Source of the DNA: Pelagadaptatus sp034112445 | GTDB lineage: Bacteria > Pseudomonadota > Gammaproteobacteria > Pseudomonadales > Cellvibrionaceae | DNA: 64,000 nucleotides | Assembly: GCA_034112445.1 (NCBI GenBank) | Contig: JAWUVI010000018.1 | Coordinates: forward strand, 124,001-188,000 | Direction: 5' to 3' | Part shown: piece by piece, positions 41,243 through 49,789 of the stretch | Layout of the letters: each line of letters starts with the position of its first letter | Numbering within the stretch: position 1 is the stretch's first letter | The notes under the pieces: model-generated | What the model was told of the DNA's origin: nothing | Database searches by the model: none | What the model saw: the letters and a program-made list of their open reading frames with translations, nothing else | Position numbers and translations under genes: made by a program

Positions 41243-41303
41243 GTCAGTTCATGCTATGATTTGATTCTTTCTCTGTTGTGAATATTTAGGCGAGATATTT
41301 TTT

Positions 41304-42647
41304 GTGAAGCAAGCTGTTTCTTTTACTGAAGACCCTGTCGGTCCTTTGTTGTATCGAATGTCTCTGCCGATGGTGTGGGGCTTATTGGCCACCATGTCTT
41401 TTAATGCGATCGATACTTATTTTGTTGCGCAACTAGGGGAGGCTGAATTGGCTGCCATGAGCTTCACTTTTCCAGTGGTGATGGTGGTGACCAGTATGGC
41501 GATTGGTTTAAGTGCCGGAACCTCTTCGGTTATTGCGCGTTTGTTGGGTCAGAAAAAAGAACAAGAAGCCAAACAAACCGGTTCAGACAGCTTGTTGTTA
41601 TCGTTTGTGCTATCCATCTTGGTCGCCATTATTGGCTTACTTACTATTGAGCCCTTATTCTTATTGCTGGGCGCTTCACGTGAATTATTACCCTTGATAG
41701 ATGAGTACATGACGGTTTGGTATTTAGGTGTTCCTCTGTTATTGGTTCCTATGTGTATGTCCGCCATTATGCGTGCCACGGGCAATAATATGGTGTGGGG
41801 AATGTTAATGTTGGCGGCGGCTGTATTTAATACCATTCTCGATCCCATTCTGATTTTTGGCTGGGGTCCCGTGCCAAGAATGGAAATAGAAGGTGCGGCT
41901 TGGGCAACGGTTATTTCTAGAGCACTACTCTTTGTTGGCGCGTTTTATTTTATTATTGTTAAGCTGAATTTAATTACGAAGCCACACATTAAAATGGTGC
42001 AAATACAGAAGGCATGGAGCGCTATTTTACATATTGGTCTGCCTGCAATGGCGACCAATATGATCATTCCTTTTGCCAGTGGCATCACGGTCGTCTTGGT
42101 GGCGTCCTATGGAGTTGATGCAGTAGCAGGATTAGGCGTGGCGATGCGAATAGAGTCGGTGACGTTGATTGTGTTTTACGCTTTGTCAGGGGTGGTAGGA
42201 CCATTTTTTGGCCAGAATATGGCACTTGATTTTCAGCATAGGCAGCAGTACGCGTTGAATGTGATGGCGCGTTTCACTTTTGTGTTTGGATTTGTTTTGG
42301 CGGCTCTTCTATGGCTGTTTGCTGATGTTATTACGGCGTGGTTTAGTGATTTGGAATTAGTGAATTCAGTCGCTATAGCCTATCTGGCAATCGTATCGTT
42401 GAGTTATGGATTGTATGGTTTGGTGATGTCGATCAATGGCGCTTTTAATGGTTTAGGTAAGCCCATGCCAGCAATGGTTATTTCTATACTGAGGGTGTTA
42501 GGCTTCTATTTACCCTTGGCTTTTTTAGGCCAAAGCCTGTGGGGAATTAAAGGCTTATTTTTAGCCACAGCCGTATCCAATGTTCTGGCTGGACTCTTGG
42601 GTTATTTTTGGTTAAAACGTTCACTGGTTAATACCTCACAAGAGTAG
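41304..42647 (+). CDS. MATE-family multidrug/metabolite exporter
   Basis: A 447-residue cation-coupled efflux protein with 12 helices in two homologous halves. Visible: PVGPLLYRMSLPMVWGLLA at the start, the repeated LPMVWG/LPAMATN helix-1 and helix-7 motifs, and the family's internal symmetry. It begins at GTG. It is divergent from the Met/His-rich TonB receptor and shares the RegA-like palindrome, so redox or metal control is possible. Substrate unknown; the family exports drugs, flavins or organic cations. Confidence 0.92.
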   Translation: MKQAVSFTEDPVGPLLYRMSLPMVWGLLATMSFNAIDTYFVAQLGEAELAAMSFTFPVVMVVTSMAIGLSAGTSSVIARLLGQKKEQEAKQTGSDSLLLSFVLSILVAIIGLLTIEPLFLLLGASRELLPLIDEYMTVWYLGVPLLLVPMCMSAIMRATGNNMVWGMLMLAAAVFNTILDPILIFGWGPVPRMEIEGAAWATVISRALLFVGAFYFIIVKLNLITKPHIKMVQIQKAWSAILHIGLPAMATNMIIPFASGITVVLVASYGVDAVAGLGVAMRIESVTLIVFYALSGVVGPFFGQNMALDFQHRQQYALNVMARFTFVFGFVLAALLWLFADVITAWFSDLELVNSVAIAYLAIVSLSYGLYGLVMSINGAFNGLGKPMPAMVISILRVLGFYLPLAFLGQSLWGIKGLFLATAVSNVLAGLLGYFWLKRSLVNTSQE

Positions 42648-42720
42648 CTCTCGTATTTAAAGAGTTGTTCTAGTGTTTAAAGAGTTGTTCTAGTATTTAA
42701 AGCGAAGCTCTAGTATTTAT
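42641..42720 (+). repeat. 20-bp tandem repeat over the MATE stop codon
   Basis: Four 20-bp units start at 42641, 42661, 42681 and 42701; for example AGAGTTGTTCTAGTATTTAA. The first unit contains the TAG stop (42645-42647). The array fills the whole gap to the next gene's leader. Confidence 0.9.
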
Positions 42721-42741
42721 TTAACGTTCTGAGAAATATTC

Positions 42742-44367
42742 ATGCAATACATCGATCTTGTTAAAATGTTTAAGGAAAAAAAATCCTTAGTCGTTGATGA
42801 CATGCCTGATATGAGGAGCAGCTTGAGCGGAATGCTTAAAGAAGCTGGAGTGGATCATGTCAATACGGCAGCCAATAGTCAGCAGGCGATAGAGCTGTGT
42901 GAGCAGCAGTCTTATGATTTGATTCTGTGTGATTATAATTTGGGCGAAGGTCGAGACGGCCAACAAATTTTAGAAGAATTACGTTTCCGTAAATTACTCA
43001 AAAACAGCAGTTTGTTTATTATGGTTACGGCTGAATCCTCCACCGACATGGTGCTTGGGGCATTAGAATACCAGCCAGACGAATACCTAACCAAACCCAT
43101 AACCACCGCTGTGTTAAGAGACCGTTTAACTCGCGTGGTGACCCGTCACGAAGAAATGTTAGCCATTAAAAAAGCCATGGATAATGAAGATTATCAGGGA
43201 GCTTTGACCTTATCTCAAGCAAAGGTAGGGGAAAAAAATCGATACGCTAGTCTCTTTCTAAAAACTGAAGCGGAAATGCTCTTTCGCTTAAAACGATATG
43301 ACGAAGCGCAAGAAATTTATCAAAAGGTTTTAAAAAACAGACCTCTAGCTTGGGCTCAGTTAGGACTTGGAAAGATTTATATAGCTCAAGAAAAATTTGA
43401 GCCGGCTGAAAAGATACTTCTAGAGGTTATTAATCAAAACAGCCGATATATTGAAGCCCATGAAATGTTGGCTGAAATTTATGCTCGACGTGGTAAGTTC
43501 AAAGAGTCTCAGCAGGCTATGTCCAACGCCGCTGATATGTCCCCGAAATCTGTATTACGGCAGCGTAAATTAGCCAATTTGGCCAAACGTAATCATGATG
43601 TCGATGTCACGCTTCGTGCAAGAAAGACGGCTCTCAAAGTAGGAGAGCATTCGTGCCATTACACGCCACAAGATTATTTTGATCTGGTTTCTGAGTTAAT
43701 GGTCGATGGCCATAAAACCCCGTTAGAGCGCCAAAAAAACGCTAAAGATGCTGAGATGTATATCAGTCGAGCAGAAAGAAAACATTTAAGTGATAAATCA
43801 ATAAAGTTACAAACCTTGTCTGCTCATGCACGGTTAAGTCAATTTAACGGGAATAAAGAGCAGGCTGAAGCTTATCTTGATCGAGCGCAAGAATTACACG
43901 ATCAAGGTGTTGGTAATAGCATGGCTGAGCTGGAATTGGCTCAGGCGATGATGGATTGCGGCCAAAAATCTAATGCTTTGGAGTTGTTAATCAGTATCGA
44001 CCGTAAAAATCCAGAGAATGAAGATGTGGCAAACCGAATAGACGCTTTGGTGGATGAGCCAATCAGTACCCGAGGTAAAGTTGTTGCCGCTGACTTGAAT
44101 AAACAAGGGATTAAGTTGTTTGAAGATAAAAGCTTTGATGGGGCTTTGGATGTGTTTGTCCGAGCCAGCAAAATGTTTCCCAAGCACGTGGGCCTGCATT
44201 TGAATATTGTTCAGGTGGCTCTGGAAAAATACCGGGCTGAAAAAACTGACTCTAGCTCAATTGAGTTATCCCAAGAGCATTTACAACACATCCATGATCT
44301 TTCGGCCACGCACCCTCAATTCCGACGTTATCAATATTTGTTAAAAGAAATTGCCAAAGAAGCTTGA
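42742..44367 (+). CDS. Response regulator with TPR output domain
   Basis: A 541-residue cytoplasmic protein. The receiver domain (about 12-135) has SLVVDDMPDMR, the phospho-Asp in LILCDYNLGEG, TAESS and LTKPI. The rest is TPR and other helical repeats (KRYDEAQEIYQKVLKNRP, WAQLGLGKIYIAQEKFEPAEKIL, YIEAHEMLAEIYARRGK), which usually bind proteins. No DNA-binding or enzymatic domain. Similar REC-TPR proteins occur widely in marine gammaproteobacteria. It converges on a CheY-like gene 33 bp away, so the two may share a kinase. Role unknown. Confidence 0.88.
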   Translation: MQYIDLVKMFKEKKSLVVDDMPDMRSSLSGMLKEAGVDHVNTAANSQQAIELCEQQSYDLILCDYNLGEGRDGQQILEELRFRKLLKNSSLFIMVTAESSTDMVLGALEYQPDEYLTKPITTAVLRDRLTRVVTRHEEMLAIKKAMDNEDYQGALTLSQAKVGEKNRYASLFLKTEAEMLFRLKRYDEAQEIYQKVLKNRPLAWAQLGLGKIYIAQEKFEPAEKILLEVINQNSRYIEAHEMLAEIYARRGKFKESQQAMSNAADMSPKSVLRQRKLANLAKRNHDVDVTLRARKTALKVGEHSCHYTPQDYFDLVSELMVDGHKTPLERQKNAKDAEMYISRAERKHLSDKSIKLQTLSAHARLSQFNGNKEQAEAYLDRAQELHDQGVGNSMAELELAQAMMDCGQKSNALELLISIDRKNPENEDVANRIDALVDEPISTRGKVVAADLNKQGIKLFEDKSFDGALDVFVRASKMFPKHVGLHLNIVQVALEKYRAEKTDSSSIELSQEHLQHIHDLSATHPQFRRYQYLLKEIAKEA

Positions 44368-44400
44368 GTCCAGTTCTAGATGAGTTTGTCGGATAAATTT

Positions 44401-44766
44401 CTATTTAGATAATAATTTTTCCACCGCCTTTTGTAGGCGTGCAGGATCAAAAGGTTTAGTAAGCCAGCCGCTCGCACCGAGTCCCTTGGCTTTTTCTTTT
44501 TTATAACTACTGGACTCAGTTGTTAGCATTAATATCGGTGTGAATTTATATTCATCGAGACGCTTAATCTTTGACACTAAGCTAATGCCACCCATGTTGG
44601 GCATATTAAGGTCACTGATGATTAAATCGAAAGACTCCTCTCTAATTTTTTCAAGAGCGTCGACACCATCTACTGCAACCGTGATGGTGTGTCCCATTTG
44701 CTCTATGACCATTTTTACCATTTCACGCATAACTCTTTGATCATCTACAGCTAATATGTTGGCCAT
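44401..44766 (-). CDS. Single-domain CheY-like response regulator
   Basis: A 121-residue receiver domain only: NILAVDDQRVMREMVKM, the phospho-Asp in DLIISDLNMPNMGG, LTTESS and WLTKPFDP with the conserved Lys. The ATG at 44766 is chosen because AAGGAAAACTC stands directly before it; an upstream open frame to 44865 is translation of a 16-bp repeat leader and has no ribosome site. Resembles CheY used by Che or Pil-type systems; no chemotaxis gene is nearby. Confidence 0.9.
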   Translation of the reverse strand: MANILAVDDQRVMREMVKMVIEQMGHTITVAVDGVDALEKIREESFDLIISDLNMPNMGGISLVSKIKRLDEYKFTPILMLTTESSSYKKEKAKGLGASGWLTKPFDPARLQKAVEKLLSK

Positions 44767-44777
44767 GAGTTTTCCTT

Positions 44778-44825
44778 GTTGTTGGATAACCAAGTTGTTG
44801 GATAACCAAGTTGATGAATAACAAA
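44778..44825 (+). repeat. 16-bp tandem repeat in the CheY-like leader
   Basis: Two exact copies of GTTGTTGGATAACCAA (44778, 44794) and a diverged third (44810). The array lies 12 bp upstream of the CheY-like start, in its 5' leader on the minus strand. Confidence 0.85.
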
Positions 44826-45024
44826 ATGATGATTCAGTATAGAGGCAATATATCCATTGTTTCAAAATTTGAATAACCAGCCACTATGGGCACTATAAAG
44901 GCGCAGGTTATGTAAGGTGCATGCCAAATTGGCGAGCTGCAAGCGCGCTCTTGAATGATGGCTGTGTGACATTTGACACCTCATCTTTAAGTAGATTTTG
45001 GTGTCGGTTTTGTCGGTGTGAAGT

Positions 45025-45333
45025 TCAGTCAGTAATAAATCGGTCTAAACGTCTCCGTAACTGCTTATTTTCTAACTTGAGTTGTTCCAACTCATCAAGC
45101 AGGTTGATTGTTAAGGCAATGCCTTGCCAATCTATATTCAGGTCTCTATGTAATCGATAGGCTTTTTTTGCCACTGTGACCATTTGGGTGCTGAATATCC
45201 AGTTTTCTGGATCAGCACCATCAGGTTCAATAATCCCGTGCTCTACAATCTCGATAATAATATGCGAAGATAACTCGGCGACATCGCATAATTCTTCGAA
45301 GCTAAAATAATAGTGTTTTAAGTCATTCATCAT
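45025..45333 (-). CDS. cbpM: Chaperone modulator CbpM
   Basis: A 102-residue MerR-like helix-turn-helix protein that inhibits CbpA in enterics. Visible: FSFEELCDVAELSSHIIIEIVEHGIIEP at the N-terminus and a coiled C-terminus, LLDELEQLKLENKQLRRRL. Start and CbpA stop overlap by one base (TAATG), the classical cbpA-cbpM arrangement. It would bind the J-domain of CbpA and tune its activity. Confidence 0.9.
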   Translation of the reverse strand: MMNDLKHYYFSFEELCDVAELSSHIIIEIVEHGIIEPDGADPENWIFSTQMVTVAKKAYRLHRDLNIDWQGIALTINLLDELEQLKLENKQLRRRLDRFITD

Positions 45334-46274
45334 TATTTACTCCATTCAGCCCTAGGATCAAAAGCGGCTTTGGCAGCCAATTGCTCCCATTGTTGTGTTA
45401 TTTCATCATTGGATGTGTCTGGCATAACAATTTTTAGTACAGCGTATAAATCACCATGGCCATCCTTACGAACGAGTCCTTTACCTTTAATCCGTAATCG
45501 CTGCCCGGTTTGGCTATTTGCTGGTATCAACACATTAATTTTCCCTGATAGTGTGGGTATTTGAATCTTTGCACCTAGGGCAGCTTCCCAGGGGGCAATT
45601 GGGGTGGTGATAATCAGGTTGTGGGCTTCAACGTCAAATAAAGGGTGGGGAACTAAACGAATTCGCAGATACAAATCCCCGTTGGGACCGTCACCGATAC
45701 TTTGTGCGCCCTGGCCCTTAAGACGGATGCGCTCTCCATCATCCGCTCCGGCAGGAATTTTCACATTGAGTGTTTTATTGATTTCGGTTATTCGGCCGTT
45801 GCTATCCCGGTTGGGTAGTCGATAGGAAATAGTTTTGGAAACATCTGATAAGGTGTCCTCAAGAAAAATCGGCATATCGGTTTCAATATCTTGCCCCTTT
45901 TGATTAAAAGCATATTCTGACCTGAAACCTTGTGCTTCATCACGACCAGAGTTACCAAACATCGACGAGAAGAAATCGGAAAAGTTACCCTGATAGTGTT
46001 CACCGCTATGGCCGGATGACTGCGATCCTGGAGGTGGCTGAAAGTGTTGTCCGTGGCTACCATACTCTCGTATTTCATCGTATTCAGCGCGCTTTTTGGT
46101 GTTTTTTAATACTTCGTAGGCTTCGCCGGCCTCTTTAAACTTTTCTTCTGCATCATGGTGATCGCTAACATCAGGATGATATTTTCTGGCTAATTTTCGA
46201 TAAGCGGTTTTAATCGTTTTGTTATCAGCGTCAGGATCGACATCCAATATTTTATAATAATCTTTGAATTCCAT
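45333..46274 (-). CDS. cbpA: Curved-DNA-binding DnaJ-like co-chaperone
   Basis: A 313-residue class B J-protein. The J-domain (1-68) has FKDYYKILDVDPDAD and the HPD motif (KYHPDVSDHH). A Gly/Phe-rich linker (about 70-125) follows, then the two C-terminal substrate-binding domains (NVKIPAGADDGERIRLKGQG, TPIAPWEAALGAKIQIPTL). It has no zinc finger, unlike DnaJ. It works with DnaK and can bind the nucleoid. It pairs with cbpM downstream. Confidence 0.95.
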   Translation of the reverse strand: MEFKDYYKILDVDPDADNKTIKTAYRKLARKYHPDVSDHHDAEEKFKEAGEAYEVLKNTKKRAEYDEIREYGSHGQHFQPPPGSQSSGHSGEHYQGNFSDFFSSMFGNSGRDEAQGFRSEYAFNQKGQDIETDMPIFLEDTLSDVSKTISYRLPNRDSNGRITEINKTLNVKIPAGADDGERIRLKGQGAQSIGDGPNGDLYLRIRLVPHPLFDVEAHNLIITTPIAPWEAALGAKIQIPTLSGKINVLIPANSQTGQRLRIKGKGLVRKDGHGDLYAVLKIVMPDTSNDEITQQWEQLAAKAAFDPRAEWSK

Positions 46275-46352
46275 AGTCTATCCAATGCGTTGAATGTTGG
46301 TCAGAAACAGCTGCTAACAAACCCGATAATGTTGACGGTGTTAGTTAAGTGT

Positions 46353-46730
46353 TTACTCAATGTCATTTGCCATTCTTAGGCGGAACTCAAACCCGGGCAA
46401 TCGTTTTGCTTGAAAACGAATGCCGTATACCTCGTTGTCATTGCTTAACAGTTCAGGTTCCTTGGTCAGTTTGACTGGCTTATTGGATTTTTTGTCAATG
46501 ACCACCACTGTTTCGTAATCTTTCAAATTATCAATGTTGATATCCACCTCAACGGTGGTGATATCCCCGTCTTGTTTTACTGTGATAACTTCTGACCCCA
46601 ATGTCTCTCCGCTGCTCCCTGTTGTCGCTGTGAGCCAATCCGTCTTGAGTTCCTCACTGGCGGATGAAACGTGGGGGGTACACAGTAGTATGGTCATGCC
46701 CGTACGCAGTAAAAATTGTTGTATGTTCAT
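46353..46730 (-). CDS. Small exported protein coupled to MscS
   Basis: A 125-residue protein with signal peptide (about 1-24, LLRTGMTILLCTPHVSSASE) and a short beta-rich body (TVEVDINIDNLKDYETVVVID). No family recognised. Its start overlaps the end of the MscS gene by 4 bp, so it is translated with the channel. It may act in the periplasm on the same stress; function unknown. Confidence 0.6.
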   Translation of the reverse strand: MNIQQFLLRTGMTILLCTPHVSSASEELKTDWLTATTGSSGETLGSEVITVKQDGDITTVEVDINIDNLKDYETVVVIDKKSNKPVKLTKEPELLSNDNEVYGIRFQAKRLPGFEFRLRMANDIE

Positions 46731-47659
46731 GTTAGTTCCTCTGTTGATAGCTTATCTTCTGGATGGTTATTGCCGGGATTATTATTGCTTGGATTGTTAT
46801 TACCTAGATTGTTATTACCTGGATTGTTATTACTTAATGTCACCGGCAGAGGTTGCGTCGCAGAACCGGTATAAAGACTGACGTGAGGAAAAGGAATCTC
46901 AATACCTTCTCGATCGAAGGTGTTTTTGATGTCCTCATAGAGACTGTTTTTCAGTTGTAAAAAGTTTTCTCGCTGCGCCCATACTGAAAATTGGATGTCA
47001 ATGGATGAATCACCAAAGCCGCTAAAGATAAATAGCGGTGCGGGTTCTTCAAGGCATAAAGGGTTTTTACTGGCCATGTCTGTCAACAGAGTTTTTACCC
47101 GGGTTATGTCTTCTTTATAGGCAACGCCCACTTTAAGATCGGCGCGGCGTATAGGAAATTTGGTTAATGTAGTGACTTCGGATTTGATCATGGTCTCGTT
47201 GGGTATTCGCACAAATAAATTGTCGAACGTGCGCAATTTGACAGACAGTAGATCAATGGAGATCACTTCGCCGGTAGTGTCACCCACTCGAATGTTATCG
47301 GTAATGGAAAAGGGCCGTTCAATCATCAAGAAGAGTCCGCTGATTAAATTGGAAGCGGAAGTTTGTGATGCAAAACCAATGGCTACGGTTAAAATACCCG
47401 CGGCACCCAGTAATACGCTCAAGTCAAAACCCAATTGTTTGAGTGCGGATATCACCAGCAATCCAAATATGCCGTAAAATACAGATCGTCTGAGAATCTG
47501 TTGTCCATGGGGGCTCAAGCTTTTGTGGAAGAGTTTCACCAGGGTGGTGCTGGCGATGCGTCCGACAATATAACCAAATACCAATAACAATATTGCGTGG
47601 GCGACCGGCAGCAAATAGGTCGCCTCTAAGAATTCAATAATGCGTTTGATGTCTTCCAC
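46727..47659 (-). CDS. MscS-type mechanosensitive channel with repeat tail
   Basis: A 310-residue small-conductance channel. Three membrane helices: the pore-lining TM3 is LLGAAGILTVAIGFASQTSASN, close to the family's Ala/Gly-packed helix. The beta domain (DNIRVGDTTGEVISIDLLSVKLRT) and alpha/beta cage follow. It starts at GTG with a strong AGGAGG 5 bp away. The C-terminal 30 residues are Asn/Gly/Pro repeats (NNNPG-NNNLG type) from a 15-bp tandem array, unlike the short native tail of MscS. It relieves turgor on osmotic downshock. Confidence 0.93.
   Translation of the reverse strand: MEDIKRIIEFLEATYLLPVAHAILLLVFGYIVGRIASTTLVKLFHKSLSPHGQQILRRSVFYGIFGLLVISALKQLGFDLSVLLGAAGILTVAIGFASQTSASNLISGLFLMIERPFSITDNIRVGDTTGEVISIDLLSVKLRTFDNLFVRIPNETMIKSEVTTLTKFPIRRADLKVGVAYKEDITRVKTLLTDMASKNPLCLEEPAPLFIFSGFGDSSIDIQFSVWAQRENFLQLKNSLYEDIKNTFDREGIEIPFPHVSLYTGSATQPLPVTLSNNNPGNNNLGNNNPSNNNPGNNHPEDKLSTEELT
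46761..46835 (+). repeat. 15-bp tandem repeat encoding the MscS tail
   Basis: Five 15-bp units start at 46761, 46776, 46791, 46806 and 46821; the best copies read GGATTGTTATTACCT. On the coding (minus) strand they give NNNPG-type pentapeptides. The unit preserves frame. Confidence 0.92.
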
Positions 47660-47673
47660 AATATCCTCCTGTT

Positions 47674-47784
47674 GTTATGTTTAATCGTTATGTGTAAATC
47701 GTCATGTATAAATCGTTATGTATAAGTTGTTACGCATAAGCTGTTATGTATAAGCTTTTATAGAGTAAGTTACTATGTATAAAT
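47674..47784 (+). repeat. 14-bp tandem repeat upstream of MscS
   Basis: About eight copies of a GTTATGTATAARYY-type unit, at 47674, 47687, 47701, 47715, 47729, 47743, 47757 and 47771, the outer ones most diverged. It lies just outside the AGGAGG of the MscS gene, filling most of the gap to the DUF432-like gene. It is AT-rich and TATA-like, so it could contain or alter the promoter. Confidence 0.85.
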
Positions 47785-47821
47785 AGCCACATATGACGTC
47801 TGTAAGGGTGAGATAGTAAAG

Positions 47822-48613
47822 CTAGGCGAATAAACTACTGATGCTACGAATCAGGGTATGTCTGCCGCTGCTGATTCGAGGCCCTGCGACTAGGCTGGCG
47901 TCCTGAACTTCCGCCGGCGCTTGTTTTTCCAGCTCCAGTTCTATCATGTCATCGTCTTCCTCACGGGTCACGTTGATGGTATTGGTCCATAGCCCTTGAT
48001 GGGTATCCTGGTAGAGGCTGAGTAAAGGTACGGGAACATTCAGGCGTTCAATCAGTAGTGCCTCCCGTTGTTTATTGTGGATAAAAACGGGCGTAATAGC
48101 GCGATGTGGACGCCGTTCAAGTAACTCTATCTGAAGTCGGGCATCGGTATGCTTGGCATAACACATTTCTCCTTCCCGAGTTGAGGGGCCAAACCAGGAA
48201 TCAGAGGGGCGCCAAAAAGGAACGTCTAATAAACACAAATCACCGGGTAGTGTCAGTGCTTTAAGCCAGAGTGGCGTGCTGACATAAATCAGTGTTTGCT
48301 CTCCACCCAACAAACGCAAAGGTACATTGGGGCGAGTAACGACGGAGCGATCCGCCAAAGCAGGTGTTACACGAAGGCTGGCAGCAGTGGTTGTCTGTAA
48401 ATGTCGACCCAGCAATGCCTGATCGGGTAGTTCCGGGTTGGTATATTCTGCTCGCACCAGTAATTCTTGGTTTTCTGTCTCTGTTTCAATATTCCAGGTA
48501 TTCCATTCGCTAGCCTGGCGTTGAATCACTATCTGCCGTTCGCCGATGGACCAACACATAGATTGTTGTTCTGTCAGTGGGAAATCCCCCCACCATGGTA
48601 GCTTGTCCGACAT
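47822..48613 (-). CDS. DUF432-family protein
   Basis: A soluble 263-residue protein from the ATG at 48613 (SDKLPWWGDFPLTEQQ). The segments CWSIGERQIVIQRQASEWN and LCLLDVPFWRPSDSWFGPSTREGE suit DUF432, a conserved family without a known reaction that often neighbours mechanosensitive channels. No signal peptide, membrane helix or clear active site. A TTG at 48655 could extend it by 14 residues but lacks a good ribosome site. Position between two MscS-type channels suggests a role with them. Family call is moderate. Confidence 0.6.
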   Translation of the reverse strand: MSDKLPWWGDFPLTEQQSMCWSIGERQIVIQRQASEWNTWNIETETENQELLVRAEYTNPELPDQALLGRHLQTTTAASLRVTPALADRSVVTRPNVPLRLLGGEQTLIYVSTPLWLKALTLPGDLCLLDVPFWRPSDSWFGPSTREGEMCYAKHTDARLQIELLERRPHRAITPVFIHNKQREALLIERLNVPVPLLSLYQDTHQGLWTNTINVTREEDDDMIELELEKQAPAEVQDASLVAGPRISSGRHTLIRSISSLFA

Positions 48614-48805
48614 GTTTCTGGTCTCTGTTGATAAGTCTGGTGAATGGCAGGACAAACTGCCGAATTAATCCTGCGGATGCTAACGCGCTATAGATTGCAT
48701 TAAACGATAATAAGTCACATAAAATAAATGCTGTCAGTAAAGGTACTTTGTTTTACATGGCTATACAAAAAATACAGACAATGTGACTTTGATGATAGCC
48801 TATCG

Positions 48806-48877
48806 GTCAAACACAGACATAGCAGTCAAACACAGACATAACAGTTAAACACAGACATAACAGTTAAACTTTTAATA
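48806..48877 (+). repeat. 19-bp tandem repeat before the second MscS-like gene
   Basis: Units at 48806, 48825 and 48844 (GTCAAACACAGACATAACA type), with a partial at 48863. The array ends just before the ribosome site of the next gene, in its leader. Confidence 0.9.
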
Positions 48878-48889
48878 AAGGGCTCCTAG

Positions 48890-49789
48890 ATGGCAGAGAT
48901 TAAACAAGCTTTCGATTGGCAGGGTGCACTGTCCGAAACCTACCGAGAATTCACCCTACAAATGATTGATCATATACCGCAATTGCTGGGTGCATTGGCA
49001 TTGCTACTGGTTGGCTGGATTATCGCTTGGTTGCTGCGTCTGCTGTCGAGCAAGCTCATTCGAGGATTTGAATTGTTGTTGCTGCGCACGGCACAAAAGC
49101 GCGGCTCGCAACCATCATCGATTCGGTCCTATGCACGACTGGGTAGCGATATCGTGTTCTGGAGCGTGTTACTATTTTTTGTCGCCGCCAGCGCCCACCT
49201 ATTGGATTGGAAAGTGTTCTCTGGTGTGACCAGGGCACTATTAACCTATCTGCCCAACGTGCTAACCGGACTGTTGATAATTCTGGCTGGTTTTGCCTTA
49301 AGTGGGCTCGCTCGCTCGGCGGTAGCCACTACCGCTGAATCTACCGGTATCGCCCAAGCGGATTTACTGGCTCGTATCGCTCAGGTGACGGTGGTGCTGA
49401 CGGCGATGATCATTGGTGTTGAGCAGTTGGGTATTAATGTCGCTTTTCTTACAACCACCTTGATTGTCGTTGCTGGCGTACTACTGGGTGGCGCGGCGCT
49501 GGCTTTTGCACTAGGCGCGAGGCACTTTGTTGCCAATGTGATTGGCGTGCAGACAGCGCGCAAGCACTATCAGCTGGGTCAGTTGATTAAACTTGGTGAT
49601 ATTGAGGGCTATTTATTAGAGATCACGCCTACCCTGATGATACTGGATACCAAGCAGGGGCAAGCTGTAGTACCTGCCAAGTTGTGCCATGAGCAGATCA
49701 GCGAGATCATCGCCGATACGCCTGAAAGCAGCAATTCGATAATGGGTAGCCTGTTCAGAAAGAAGGGGGATACCCATGATCCCTCGTGA
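48890..49789 (+). CDS. MscS-like channel with conserved TM helices
   Basis: A 299-residue membrane protein. Helices lie at about 25-45, 75-95, 105-130 and 160-205. A small beta domain follows (LIKLGDIEGYLLEITPTLMILDTKQG then VVPAKL), matching the MscS middle domain pattern. The C-terminal cage is short. Probably a gated channel of the 'conserved TM helix' group. Its end overlaps the next gene by 14 bp, so it heads a three-gene unit with two MgtE-related genes: a combined mechanosensing/Mg2+ unit is suggested. Confidence 0.82.
   Translation: MAEIKQAFDWQGALSETYREFTLQMIDHIPQLLGALALLLVGWIIAWLLRLLSSKLIRGFELLLLRTAQKRGSQPSSIRSYARLGSDIVFWSVLLFFVAASAHLLDWKVFSGVTRALLTYLPNVLTGLLIILAGFALSGLARSAVATTAESTGIAQADLLARIAQVTVVLTAMIIGVEQLGINVAFLTTTLIVVAGVLLGGAALAFALGARHFVANVIGVQTARKHYQLGQLIKLGDIEGYLLEITPTLMILDTKQGQAVVPAKLCHEQISEIIADTPESSNSIMGSLFRKKGDTHDPS

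Noticed and set aside
44767..44865. N-terminal extension of the CheY-like protein
   Set aside because: It is translation of the 16-bp repeat leader; the ATG at 44766 has a strong ribosome site and the normal receiver start.
47674..47784. CRISPR-like array
   Set aside because: The units are contiguous 14-bp copies with no spacers, and no cas gene is present.
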